64,000 nucleotides of DNA. Source: Bacilli bacterium. GTDB taxonomy: Bacteria > Bacillota_I > Bacilli_A > RFN20 > CAG-826. The notes under the pieces were generated by a model. The model ran no database searches, was not told the DNA's origin, and was given only the letters and a program-made list of their open reading frames with translations. Shown piece after piece: positions 1 through 7,332 of this stretch. Position 1 is the stretch's first letter, and every line of letters starts with the position of its first letter. The position numbers and the translations under genes are program-made. The DNA lies in assembly GCA_024399115.1 (NCBI GenBank), contig JAKSHZ010000003.1:1-64000 (forward strand), in the 5' to 3' direction.

Positions 1-64
1 TCGCAAAAATCTTTACAGCTAGACTGTTTTATAAGAACCATTGATACACCTATATTTAATACTA

Positions 65-98
65 GCTAAGAGATTGCAAACGGCCTCTTAGCTTTTTT
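65..98 (+). terminator. Rho-independent terminator of a gene entering from the left edge
   Basis: Eight-base arms GCTAAGAG (65-72) and CTCTTAGC (85-92) are followed by a T run at 93-98, so transcription runs on the plus strand. It must serve a gene that ends in or before the window. Two plus-strand frames are open from base 1, one stopping at 40-42 and one at 67-69. I cannot tell which, if either, is the real 3' end. Confidence 0.75.
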
Positions 99-161
99 GT
101 TATCCATAATGTCTTTAAGATACATAACACCAGAGTCTGATGATTAAAATCCGCGCACATA

Positions 162-593
162 TTATTTACTGTTCTTGACTGAAATATAAATATGGCAAAT
201 GCCAAAGATTATAGAAAATAACAGTAATAAATAATAACCTAAGATAATGCTTGAAAACACAAAGATAGCTGTTGGTAAGATAGATAAAGCATATGATCTA
301 AACTTCATGTGTCTATTCCAGCAAATTATCCAAATTAACAAATAACTACAAATTAGAATTCCATTAGTAACTAGATAGATTAATTCGGCACTTTTAAAAT
401 AGAATCCCGAACATACAAATGGAATATTGAATACCATCAAAGCAAAACACCCATATCGACCAACTTGTTCAAGGGCTTCAATTGTTTTGTTAGCCTGAGG
501 TTGATTATTTTTGTGTGTTATTGCAAAGATAATGTTGGGAATCATCATTAAACTCATGATAATTAATCCATAATAGTTAAACCATTCAATCAT
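162..593 (-). CDS. Small multi-span membrane protein of unknown function
   Basis: This 143-residue protein has about four hydrophobic segments (roughly residues 8-26, 47-65, 72-92 and 103-137) and ends in a short basic tail. I do not recognise the family. Its ATG overlaps the TGA of the upstream winged-helix gene (ATGA), so translation is probably coupled. The same pairing, a winged-helix protein overlapping a small membrane protein, occurs again at 1692-3433, although the two membrane proteins do not look alike. It could be the membrane part of a regulated two-gene module. No enzymatic motif is visible. Confidence 0.7.
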   Translation of the reverse strand: MIEWFNYYGLIIMSLMMIPNIIFAITHKNNQPQANKTIEALEQVGRYGCFALMVFNIPFVCSGFYFKSAELIYLVTNGILICSYLLIWIICWNRHMKFRSYALSILPTAIFVFSSIILGYYLLLLFSIIFGICHIYISVKNSK

Positions 594-835
594 TTAAGCA
601 CTTCCCAATATCCTGTTTTTTTAGATCCAACTCTTCGTATCATATTTAATTCAGATAAATGGTCAAGATGTCTATGAATTGTTGGTTCTGATTCCTTTAT
701 AAATGAAGCTAATTCCGGAATTGTTATATATTTGTTTTCTAATATAATCTCCATAATAGATCTATCCATTGAATCTATCTTATCATTTATCTTATCATTC
801 AAGAAATATTGTTTTATTTTGTTGTCGAGACCCAA
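590..835 (-). pseudogene. Winged-helix fragment, likely the C-terminal remnant of an AlbA_2/ATPase regulator
   Basis: The 81 residues form a winged-helix DNA-binding domain that begins with a KINDKID-type linker and ends GYWEVLK, exactly as the 437-residue protein at 2120-3433 ends. The only start is a TTG at 833-835 with no clear ribosome-binding site, and the frame continues upstream without a start until a stop near 865. The AlbA_2 and ATP-binding parts found in the full-length paralogue are missing. It is therefore probably a decayed copy, though a stand-alone winged-helix repressor made from the TTG remains possible. It overlaps the downstream membrane protein by ATGA. Confidence 0.6.
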
Positions 836-873
836 GTCATAATAATAAATACTATTTTTCTTTCATTTTATTT

Positions 874-1380
874 TTAAAGACTATTATCGCAGTTACAAAT
901 GCAATTATTGTATAGATTCACTTTTTCAACAAGTGATAATCGCTTATCTATTGAGTCAACTTTATTAATTAGATTTATATAGTTTTCATTTGTTATCAAT
1001 GTTCTATTCTCATTAATCACATATCCTTTGAACAAATATTCTTTCAAAACACTATTGGCCCATTTTCTAAACATTACACCGTTTTTGGATTTAACACGAT
1101 ACCCAACGGAAATAATAACATCAAGATTGTAAAATGATACTTCTCTTGTTATTTCTCTTTCGCCTTCCATTTGAACATGTGCAAAATTTGCCCGAGTTGA
1201 ATTTTCATCAAGTTCTTGTTCCTTGTATATATTTTTAATATGTTTCCCAATAACACTGCGATCTCTTTCAAAAAGGGTTCCGATTTGTTCTAATGTTAGC
1301 CAAACAGTATCTTCATCTGGAGATACATTGACATCTAATTTTACTTCATCATTTACGAACGTAACAATTTCATATTTCAT
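874..1380 (-). CDS. RhuM-family (virulence protein RhuM-like) protein, shortened
   Basis: The 168 residues match the N-terminal half of RhuM-like proteins: a helix-turn-helix-like block (W-L-T-L-E-Q-I-G-x-L-F near residue 30), then REVSFYNLDVIISVGYRV (about 80-97) and the F-R-x-W-A block. Family members are commonly about twice this length, so the C-terminal half seems to be missing; the end is Cys/Asn-rich and looks unrelated. The start has an AGGGG ribosome-binding site 11 bases upstream. RhuM proteins are common on genomic islands and beside restriction or toxin genes, but their function is not established. I would treat it as a truncated island gene. Confidence 0.75.
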   Translation of the reverse strand: MKYEIVTFVNDEVKLDVNVSPDEDTVWLTLEQIGTLFERDRSVIGKHIKNIYKEQELDENSTRANFAHVQMEGEREITREVSFYNLDVIISVGYRVKSKNGVMFRKWANSVLKEYLFKGYVINENRTLITNENYINLINKVDSIDKRLSLVEKVNLYNNCICNCDNSL

Positions 1381-1456
1381 TATGTACTAGCCCCTTAAAT
1401 CAAAAATATTATTGTATATTTTAATAATATAATCTACATAATCAACAATTATCCTC

Positions 1457-1512
1457 CACTTTTCGATTCCGCCCATTTGTTTATTTTGTTGTCGAAAGCA
1501 AAGTCATAATTA
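1457..1512 (-). repeat. Degraded fragment related to 816-843 and 3625-3660
   Basis: Read on the minus strand this segment encodes YDFAFDNKINKW and then stops after ESKSGG. The segment at 816-843 encodes YDLGLDNKIK in the same alignment, with near-identical DNA around GTTGTCGA and AAGTCATAAT. The segment at 3625-3660 shares the ATTCGAA/CATTTGTTT part but is interrupted by a stop. These look like leftovers of one repeated coding end. Confidence 0.55.
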
Positions 1513-1604
1513 CAGCTTTAATACACTTTGAAATTTCTCAACAATAGCCAAAAAGTGAAAGTAACGCAAAAATTAATCCAAAAATACCATTTTTACGCTC
1601 AAAA

Positions 1605-1637
1605 AAGAAAAAACTTTGATATTAAAATATCAAAGTT
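1605..1637 (-). terminator. Intrinsic terminator after the membrane protein gene
   Basis: Inverted repeat AACTTTGATATT (1612-1623) and AATATCAAAGTT (1626-1637), followed on the minus strand by a T run. It is AT-rich but long, and lies about 55 bases past the stop at 1692. Confidence 0.7.
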
Positions 1638-1691
1638 GTTGTTTTCATATGTGTGTAAACAACAATATTGATACACTGGTGGAAGATAAAA

Positions 1692-2120
1692 TTAAATTAG
1701 TGTTAATAAATATCCGAATATTGGTCCAACAAAAATTGCGATATAGATTAAAGTGATCCATGGCTGATATTCTACATAGAATTGTTTGAAAGTAAGACTC
1801 CATGGATGTTTAATAACCACCCAGCCAAACACATCAAACACAATGCATATTCCTACCCAAATAGCACCTGTAACCAATGCTTCACCTATTGTTGGATTAA
1901 CTAATCCATTCATGTATATAAAGCCAAACAATGTAAAAATTATGATATTGTACAAGGGATGCCAAGGTTTAGTCTTCTCGTATCCTTCTCCCATTGAATC
2001 CTTATCCATTGGTTTCATATGAAGAACATAGATATTAAATATAGTATGAAGAACACCAATTAAAGTAACAATGATATAAGCAACCCAAAACCACAGCATC
2101 GAGAATCCAAAGTGTTGCAT
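1692..2120 (-). CDS. Four-span membrane protein coupled to an AlbA_2 regulator
   Basis: The 142 residues hold four hydrophobic segments (about 8-30, 57-75, 83-103 and 118-140). A conserved-looking polar loop follows the first segment (M-K-P-M-D-K-D-S-M-G-E-G-Y), with the sequence K-P-W-H-P-L-Y before the second. I do not recognise a characterised family. Its ATG overlaps the TAA of the upstream AlbA_2/ATPase gene (TAATG), implying translational coupling and shared control. A role as membrane effector or sensor partner of that gene is inference from this layout only. Confidence 0.75.
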   Translation of the reverse strand: MQHFGFSMLWFWVAYIIVTLIGVLHTIFNIYVLHMKPMDKDSMGEGYEKTKPWHPLYNIIIFTLFGFIYMNGLVNPTIGEALVTGAIWVGICIVFDVFGWVVIKHPWSLTFKQFYVEYQPWITLIYIAIFVGPIFGYLLTLI

Positions 2121-3433
2121 TATTTAAGAACCTCCCAATAACCGCCTTTATCAGGACCGACATGTCTAATTATTTTATCCTCTTGTAATTTATTTAAATG
2201 GTGTCTTATACTTCCTTCTGTTACTCCAAGTAACAATGAAAGATCCTTTCTCGAAAGCTTACCATTACTTTTTAATAGATCAACAACACTCTCTCTAACT
2301 TTATCTGGTTGTTTTCTGTCACTTTTACTGGTTGCTTTATTAAAGCCATTTTTATCAAAAGGAATAATTACGTCAATATAGAATTCAGAGAAAATGTATG
2401 CTTCCTCACCATATACAGAAACTACAGATGGGACACCATGACCACTTTCTTCGGCAAAATTACAGGCTCTAAAAATATCAAATAATTGTTTATTAACTGG
2501 CTCGCTCTTTCCCTTAATGAATTGTTCTTTTGTTAACACTTTTGGGATACCTCCAAAAGATTCAATTTCAATTCTATTATTATATACGTAAATCCCAGGA
2601 TGGTTACTTTCACTCCATTTATTGTGTACACAAGCATTAATCCAAGCTTGTTCAAAAGCTTCAGTATCGAACATTTTTATTTCTTTTCTAGGTGTTGTTT
2701 CAAGATTTACAAAAGTTTGATTTATAGAATTTATATAGTTTTTTGCTTGTTCCATTGCTAATAATAAACACTTACCACCAAATTCTTCTCTCTTTAAATA
2801 TTGACTTTTATCAGACGAAGAAAACGTTGCAACATTTATCACAATATCATTATTATCAGCTAAGATTTCTGCCAAGTAGTTATATTTTCCATCCTTAGTT
2901 AACAGATGATAGTTTTCTAAAAATGTATCGTCGCATATGTGATTATTATTAGAAATCAAATAATTCTTTAAAATTTTAAATGATAATTGCGTTCTTGCTG
3001 ACGGAATATCTATAATATTGACTTCTTTAATGTTAAGCGACTTTATGAAACGATCTTCTATTTCTTCAGGCGTTAAACTCTTACATGAAGAACCTACTCT
3101 TATATAACAACCATTTTCTGATAAGCCATATTTTTTAATATAAAATAATCGATTTCCACTTAAAATGTTTATTTTAATCACTTCTTTCCCATCTATAGTG
3201 TCGTGTTCCTGTTTAACAAACTCCACACACCTAGGTGATATTTGGTCAGTGATTATATCAGAGATTTGTCTCATAGTTTCATCAATTTTTTCTATTCCAA
3301 CAATTTCTCTTTTTTTATTTACTCCAATATAAATAGTTCCACCTTCACTATTTAAAAATGCAACAATTTCTTTTGGTAGTGAACCATTAAGGATTTCTTT
3401 TAATTCAATTTTATTATCTTCATCGACAAACAT
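2120..3433 (-). CDS. AlbA_2 / RecG-like ATP-binding winged-helix protein
   Basis: This 437-residue cytosolic protein has three parts. An N-terminal AlbA_2 (Schlafen-type) domain covers about 5-135, with E-I-V-A-F-L-N-S-E-G-G-x-I-Y-I-G and a later Y-I-R-V-G. An HATPase_c_4-like region covers about 255-365, with N-A-C-V-H-N-K-W and E-E-S-G-H-G-V. A C-terminal winged helix covers about 380-437 and ends GYWEVLK. Proteins of this architecture are usually annotated as putative transcriptional regulators or RecG-like ATP-dependent proteins, and their activity is poorly known. The start has AGGAGG eight bases upstream. Three 11-bp direct repeats lie just upstream of its promoter, suggesting autoregulation. 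It overlaps a membrane protein gene by TAATG. Confidence 0.88.
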   Translation of the reverse strand: MFVDEDNKIELKEILNGSLPKEIVAFLNSEGGTIYIGVNKKREIVGIEKIDETMRQISDIITDQISPRCVEFVKQEHDTIDGKEVIKINILSGNRLFYIKKYGLSENGCYIRVGSSCKSLTPEEIEDRFIKSLNIKEVNIIDIPSARTQLSFKILKNYLISNNNHICDDTFLENYHLLTKDGKYNYLAEILADNNDIVINVATFSSSDKSQYLKREEFGGKCLLLAMEQAKNYINSINQTFVNLETTPRKEIKMFDTEAFEQAWINACVHNKWSESNHPGIYVYNNRIEIESFGGIPKVLTKEQFIKGKSEPVNKQLFDIFRACNFAEESGHGVPSVVSVYGEEAYIFSEFYIDVIIPFDKNGFNKATSKSDRKQPDKVRESVVDLLKSNGKLSRKDLSLLLGVTEGSIRHHLNKLQEDKIIRHVGPDKGGYWEVLK

Positions 3434-3471
3434 ATATGCACCCTCCTGACAATTATATTATATCACAGAAG

Positions 3472-3504
3472 CAACCAGAAAACAGCCAGAAAACAACCAG
3501 AAAA
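3472..3504. repeat. Three tandem 11-bp direct repeats, candidate operator
   Basis: The units are caaccagaaaa, cagccagaaaa and caaccagaaaa, head to tail with no spacer. The 11-bp period places each copy on nearly the same face of the helix. They lie directly upstream of, and probably over the -35 region of, the AlbA_2/winged-helix gene, so the winged helix may bind here. Confidence 0.75.
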
Positions 3505-3624
3505 AATTGTTTTTTATAATCCGGGGTTATTACAATCTTTTTTCAAAAATTTGAACCGTATTTGTTGAGTGGTTTGTTTTTATTTGTGTCACTTTATATA
3601 GCATAATGCAAAGTTAAATAATTT

Positions 3625-3660
3625 CGAATCCCAACATTTGTTTTATTCATTATTGTATTC
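3625..3660 (-). repeat. Second intergenic fragment related to 1457-1490
   Basis: It shares TTCGA-TCC, CATTTGTTT and flanking A/T order with 1457-1490. Further along, both segments share an acgcaaaaat block and a tttttacc-like block, and both end in a terminator followed by ttcatatg. Similarity is moderate and judged by eye. Confidence 0.4.
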
Positions 3661-3765
3661 CCTAGTCATCAATAAAGTTTTGATACGCTTGAGCACTCTT
3701 TCTTAAACGCAAAAATCATAAAGTGCCACAGAAATTAGTTAAAAATGACGTTTTTACCCCTTATA

Positions 3766-3802
3766 AACAAAAAAAGTACTGATAACAGTATATCAATACT
3801 TT
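3766..3802 (-). terminator. Terminator of the tRNA-Cys/Arg/Pro cluster
   Basis: Arms aaagtactgata (3773-3784) and tatcaatacttt (3791-3802) pair with one mismatch, and a run of A on the plus strand (T in the transcript) follows at 3768-3774. It lies 11 bases past the CCA end of tRNA-Pro. Confidence 0.7.
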
Positions 3803-3812
3803 AATTTTCATA

Positions 3813-3889
3813 TGGTCGGGACGACAGGATTTGAACCTGCGCCCTTCTGCTCCCAAAGCAGACGCGATACCAAGCTACGCTACGTCCCG
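3813..3889 (-). tRNA. tRNA-Pro (UGG)
   Basis: The 77-nt sequence folds as a cloverleaf. The acceptor CGGGACG pairs with CGTCCCG, the discriminator is A, and the CCA end is encoded (TGG at 3813-3815 on the plus strand). The anticodon stem-loop CTGCTTTGGGAGCAG gives anticodon TGG, and the T loop carries GGTTCAAATCC. It is the last gene of a three-tRNA cluster. Confidence 0.96.
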
Positions 3890-3980
3890 ATAAACTTTCT
3901 TATCTACAATCTTCAATACGATTGTAGATTTGAAATATGTATTTATTAATTCGTCAACAACTGACGGATTAAACAGATTT

Positions 3981-4057
3981 TGGCGCGCCTTACAGGACTC
4001 GAACCTGTAACCTTTAGATTCGTAGTCTAACACTCTATCCAATTGAGCTAAAGGCGC
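3981..4057 (-). tRNA. tRNA-Arg (ACG)
   Basis: The 77-nt cloverleaf has acceptor GCGCCTT/AAGGCGC, discriminator G and an encoded CCA. The anticodon loop CTACGAA gives ACG, read as ICG after deamination, which serves CGN codons. The T arm contains GGTTCGAGTCC. Confidence 0.96.
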
Positions 4058-4089
4058 TTGTTTCTCACGGCATGAACCGATATCTTCGA

Positions 4090-4164
4090 TGGAGGTTCCT
4101 GCCGGATTCGAACCAGCGATCATTGAGTTGCAGTCAATTGCCTTACCAACTTGGCTAAGGAACC
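4090..4164 (-). tRNA. tRNA-Cys (GCA)
   Basis: The 75-nt cloverleaf has acceptor GGTTCCT/AGGAACC, the U discriminator typical of tRNA-Cys, and an encoded CCA. The anticodon loop CTGCAAC gives GCA. It is the first gene of the cluster. Confidence 0.96.
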
Positions 4165-4232
4165 ACTTCGCAGCGTATAGTATTATATCACTGCGATATT
4201 TTTTTATTCAAGCATTTATATTAAATAATTAT

Positions 4233-5588
4233 TTAATTTGTTTGTCCAACTTCTTGCCACATATCTTCAACAGCGCTTGTTTGATCTCCGAAGTCTTTCA
4301 TAATGCAGCATTTTTTGATTTGTTCAACACTTGGATATTGAGCGTCGAATTGACGTCCTCTTTCTTCTTTAGAAACTTTGATTGTTTTAGCGCCATCAAA
4401 TGTTCCTTCAAAGAAGTAAGATAAGTCAACGACATCTACTTCAACAGATGAATCTGTTTCTTCGTACCATTCTTTGACTAAGTCCCAGATTTCTTGACCA
4501 GCGATTGATGAAGTATAACCAACAGCGTCCATTGATAAAGCAGCGATTTCAGGACTTGAAATGAAGTTAACGAATTCTTCTGCTACTTCTTTATTAGCGC
4601 CTTTTGGCATACACCAACCATCGAACCAGATATTGCTACCTTCTTCTGGAAGAGAGTAATTTAAGAATTTGTTTGATTCTTCAGCACTATCCATTGAATA
4701 AACTGAGTCACCACTCCATGCTAAGTTAGCGTGGTAGTTACCTCTAACGATATCATCTTTACCTTCATCAACTTCGAAACCATAAACTGTTGATCTCTTA
4801 GCTTCGATTAATGCTTCTTTAACTTTTGCGATTGTTTGAGCATCACATCGATTAAAGATAGCTGATAATTGTGAGTTATAATCATCTGCTGATTCATCTA
4901 ATGCAGCGATTTCATCTTTATATACGTGGAAGATAGCTGCGACGTATGTATCTCTCATTGAATCTTTTAAAGAGAATTGTTTTTTATAGTGAGAATCTGA
5001 GTTCCATAAGCATTCCCAAGTAGAAACTTCTTCTGGATCAAAATACTCTGGATCATATGTGAAGCCCATTGTTCCCCAGAAATATGGAACTGCATAGCTT
5101 AAGAATGATTTTCCGTTGTTAAGTTTTTCGTTTGCGAATCTATCTTTTAAGAATGGTGAACCATTTGTAGACCAGTTATCTAAAGATTCTCCATAAGTAT
5201 TTGATGCTTCGTTATATGAGAATTCTTCTAAAAGTCCTTCGTTAGCCATCTTTTGAATCATATAATCTGATGGGCAGATTAAATCAGGTGCGATTGAGTT
5301 AAGTTTGATTTGTTGATACATTTCTTCATTAGTTGAGAATGTTTCGTAGTCAACTTTAATCTTTTTGCCTGTTTTTTCTTGATAATATTCTTCGAATAAT
5401 TCTACAACGCCAGGGTTTTCTTCATCGATGTTGCCCATTTCATCTGTTCCGTCATAGATATAATCTTCCCAGTTATAAACTGTTAAAACTACATCGTAAT
5501 TTTCACCACAACTAGTTAACGAAATTGGTGCCAACGCTAAGAAGAAAGGTAATACTTTTCTTGTTAAATTTAATTTTTTTGTGCTCAT
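4233..5588 (-). CDS. potD: Spermidine/putrescine-binding lipoprotein PotD
   Basis: This 451-residue lipoprotein has a signal peptide and lipobox L-T-S-C near residue 27, followed by an SBP_bac-type fold. V-Y-N-W-E-D-Y-I-Y near the N-terminus and a W-S-G-D block fit the polyamine-binding family. It would capture spermidine or putrescine outside the membrane and deliver it to PotBC. I chose the ATG at 5588 because GGAGGAGA lies just before it and it follows the potC stop directly; an ATG six codons upstream sits inside that ribosome-binding site. It is longer than the usual roughly 350 residues. It closes the potABCD operon. Confidence 0.93.
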   Translation of the reverse strand: MSTKKLNLTRKVLPFFLALAPISLTSCGENYDVVLTVYNWEDYIYDGTDEMGNIDEENPGVVELFEEYYQEKTGKKIKVDYETFSTNEEMYQQIKLNSIAPDLICPSDYMIQKMANEGLLEEFSYNEASNTYGESLDNWSTNGSPFLKDRFANEKLNNGKSFLSYAVPYFWGTMGFTYDPEYFDPEEVSTWECLWNSDSHYKKQFSLKDSMRDTYVAAIFHVYKDEIAALDESADDYNSQLSAIFNRCDAQTIAKVKEALIEAKRSTVYGFEVDEGKDDIVRGNYHANLAWSGDSVYSMDSAEESNKFLNYSLPEEGSNIWFDGWCMPKGANKEVAEEFVNFISSPEIAALSMDAVGYTSSIAGQEIWDLVKEWYEETDSSVEVDVVDLSYFFEGTFDGAKTIKVSKEERGRQFDAQYPSVEQIKKCCIMKDFGDQTSAVEDMWQEVGQTN

Positions 5589-5589
5589 A

Positions 5590-6492
5590 CTATTTTTCTC
5601 CTCCATATAGTTTTTTAGCTTTTCTTGAGTCTAACGCGACTTTAACGTTCATTCCGATCATTACAATCAAGATGACAGCGAACAAAATTGCAGTAAATGC
5701 ACGTAATTGTGTTGGCAAACCACCTTTCGCTGTTTGACCATCAACATATGTTGAAATGGTCTCAAAGCCCATTGTAGTAGGCTTTGTAAATGCTGTAATA
5801 ACATAATCATCAAGTGATAATGTTACACTAAGCATGAAACCAGAAAGAATTCCGGGAATGATTTGAGGGATAATGACTTTAAATAGAGCTTGAGTTTGTG
5901 TAGCTCCTAAGTCCATAGCGGCTTCGTATAGCGCGCTATCCATTTGTTCGAGTTTTGGTTGAACAGACATAACAACATAAGGAATTGAGAAGACTGCGTG
6001 TCCGATAACTAAAGTTAAGAAACTTCTTTGAATTCCGAATAATTGTGCAGTAAATGTAAAAAGGATACATAAGCTAACTGCGGTAACGATTTCAGCGTTA
6101 ACAACTGGAATTTGATTAACAAATTCAAGTGTGTTTTTATACCACTTTTTCTTTGTATAGAAGATGCCGATAGCACCTAATGTACCGATGACGGTTGATA
6201 TACCGGCTGCCGCTAATGCAACAAACATAGTGTTTTTAGCAGCTCCCCAGATAGCTTGAGCGGTTTTATTACCGTTGACATTAAATAATGTTGTGTAATT
6301 TTCAAATGAAAATCCACTCCACATACCAGTAGTTTTGTGTGTTGTAAATGAGAACACAGTGATATAGATAAGAGGAGCGTAAAGAAGAAGCAATACAAAG
6401 TAAATTAGAACTTTAGCGAGAATCTTTTTTACAGTCATTCTCTTTTGGTATCTAGTACGAATTGGTCTAGAAATAACAGCGTTGTCTACCAT
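5590..6492 (-). CDS. potC: Spermidine/putrescine ABC permease PotC
   Basis: The 300-residue inner-membrane permease has about six spans and the BPD_transp_1 coupling motif E-A-A-M-D-L-G-A near residue 193, which docks on the PotA ATPase. Order in the operon (A, B, C, D) and similarity to the PotC branch (N-terminal A-P-L-I-Y-I-T-V-F-S-F segment) support the name. It overlaps potB by seven bases, so translation is likely coupled. A strongly basic N-terminal tail precedes the first span. Confidence 0.93.
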   Translation of the reverse strand: MVDNAVISRPIRTRYQKRMTVKKILAKVLIYFVLLLLYAPLIYITVFSFTTHKTTGMWSGFSFENYTTLFNVNGNKTAQAIWGAAKNTMFVALAAAGISTVIGTLGAIGIFYTKKKWYKNTLEFVNQIPVVNAEIVTAVSLCILFTFTAQLFGIQRSFLTLVIGHAVFSIPYVVMSVQPKLEQMDSALYEAAMDLGATQTQALFKVIIPQIIPGILSGFMLSVTLSLDDYVITAFTKPTTMGFETISTYVDGQTAKGGLPTQLRAFTAILFAVILIVMIGMNVKVALDSRKAKKLYGGEK

Positions 6493-7331
6493 ACTTCTCC
6501 TTTCTTCTCGCCATCTTTTTCGAACGCTTTTTGAGCGACTAAAGATAAGCCGATGATGATTAACATAACTAATGAAAGGACACTACCAACGTTATTGCTG
6601 TTAGCGTCAGTTCTAGTAATAAAGTAGTTTTGAATGATGTTTCCTAAGATTTTTGCATTGTTTTCACTCATTTTGTTAGCGATAACGTATGAAGACATTG
6701 TTGGCATGAAAGTCATCATAACCGCACTGATGATTCCAGGAACAGTCATAGGAATAATAGTTTTAAAGAATACTTGGAATGGGTTAGCACCCAAATCACT
6801 AGATGCTTCGATTTGGTTTTTATCTAATTTAACCATTTGGTTATATAAAGGAAGAATAGCGAATGGTAAATAGTCGTAAACCATACCGATAATAATTGCG
6901 GTATATGGGTGTTTTGAAGTGATATCGAAGTCGAATAGCTTTGAAGTAAGACCATTTAAAAGTGACTTAACACCGATAGTTCTAATAACGAAGTTAATCC
7001 ACATTGGTAATAAGAAGATATAAACAAGGATTTTATTTTTGTTATATTTGCTATTTGCAAGCAAATATGCAACAGGATAAGCAATTAATAAGCAGATAAT
7101 TGTGGTCATACCTGAGACGAAGAATGTCATTCCAATAATTCTCCAGTTTTGAGCGTTAGAGAAAATTGTCTTCCAGTTTTCAAGTGTGAACTCACCTGTC
7201 GCACCATTAGTGAATGCGTAGTAGAAGATTAATAAAAGAGGGAGGACTACAAAGAGTGCCATAAAAACAGCGAATGGCATGCATAATGATCCTCTAAAAT
7301 TAAACCTTGTACGTCTAATTTTGTCGTTCAT
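6486..7331 (-). CDS. potB: Spermidine/putrescine ABC permease PotB
   Basis: The 281-residue permease has about six spans and a degenerate EAA loop (E-A-S-S-D-L-G-A-N). It forms the channel with PotC and is driven by PotA. I prefer the ATG at 7331 (start MNDK), one base past the potA stop, over an upstream in-frame ATG that would overlap potA by 32 bases; GGGAG lies about ten bases before the chosen start. A long F-x-x-P-L-L-L-I-F-Y-Y-A-F first span fits the PotB family. Confidence 0.92.
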   Translation of the reverse strand: MNDKIRRTRFNFRGSLCMPFAVFMALFVVLPLLLIFYYAFTNGATGEFTLENWKTIFSNAQNWRIIGMTFFVSGMTTIICLLIAYPVAYLLANSKYNKNKILVYIFLLPMWINFVIRTIGVKSLLNGLTSKLFDFDITSKHPYTAIIIGMVYDYLPFAILPLYNQMVKLDKNQIEASSDLGANPFQVFFKTIIPMTVPGIISAVMMTFMPTMSSYVIANKMSENNAKILGNIIQNYFITRTDANSNNVGSVLSLVMLIIIGLSLVAQKAFEKDGEKKGEVW

Positions 7332-7332
7332 T

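Larger units (their letters stand above)
1381..1691. other. Intergenic stretch between RhuM and the membrane protein
   Basis: This 311-base gap has no complete gene. It contains the RhuM ribosome-binding site (near 1391-1396), a coding-like fragment at 1457-1512 that resembles the 5' end of the winged-helix remnant, and the terminator of the downstream-lying membrane gene at 1605-1637. Confidence 0.7.
3434..3812. other. Intergenic region between the AlbA_2 gene and tRNA-Pro
   Basis: This 379-base gap holds no gene that I can support. From left to right it contains the ribosome-binding site and AT-rich promoter of the AlbA_2 gene (TATAAT-like boxes around 3452-3464), three 11-bp repeats (3472-3504), a fragment related to 1457-1490 (3625-3660), and the terminator of the tRNA cluster (3766-3802). 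Confidence 0.65.

Noticed and set aside
590-876. Winged-helix gene starting at the ATG at 838-840
   Set aside because: That ATG is out of frame with the winged-helix domain and its frame ends after eight codons.
3875-4424. Open frames on both strands across the tRNA cluster
   Set aside because: They run through tRNA-Cys and tRNA-Arg and translate tRNA sequence (for example A-G-S-N-P-A-G-T). This is a well-known artefact, not a gene.
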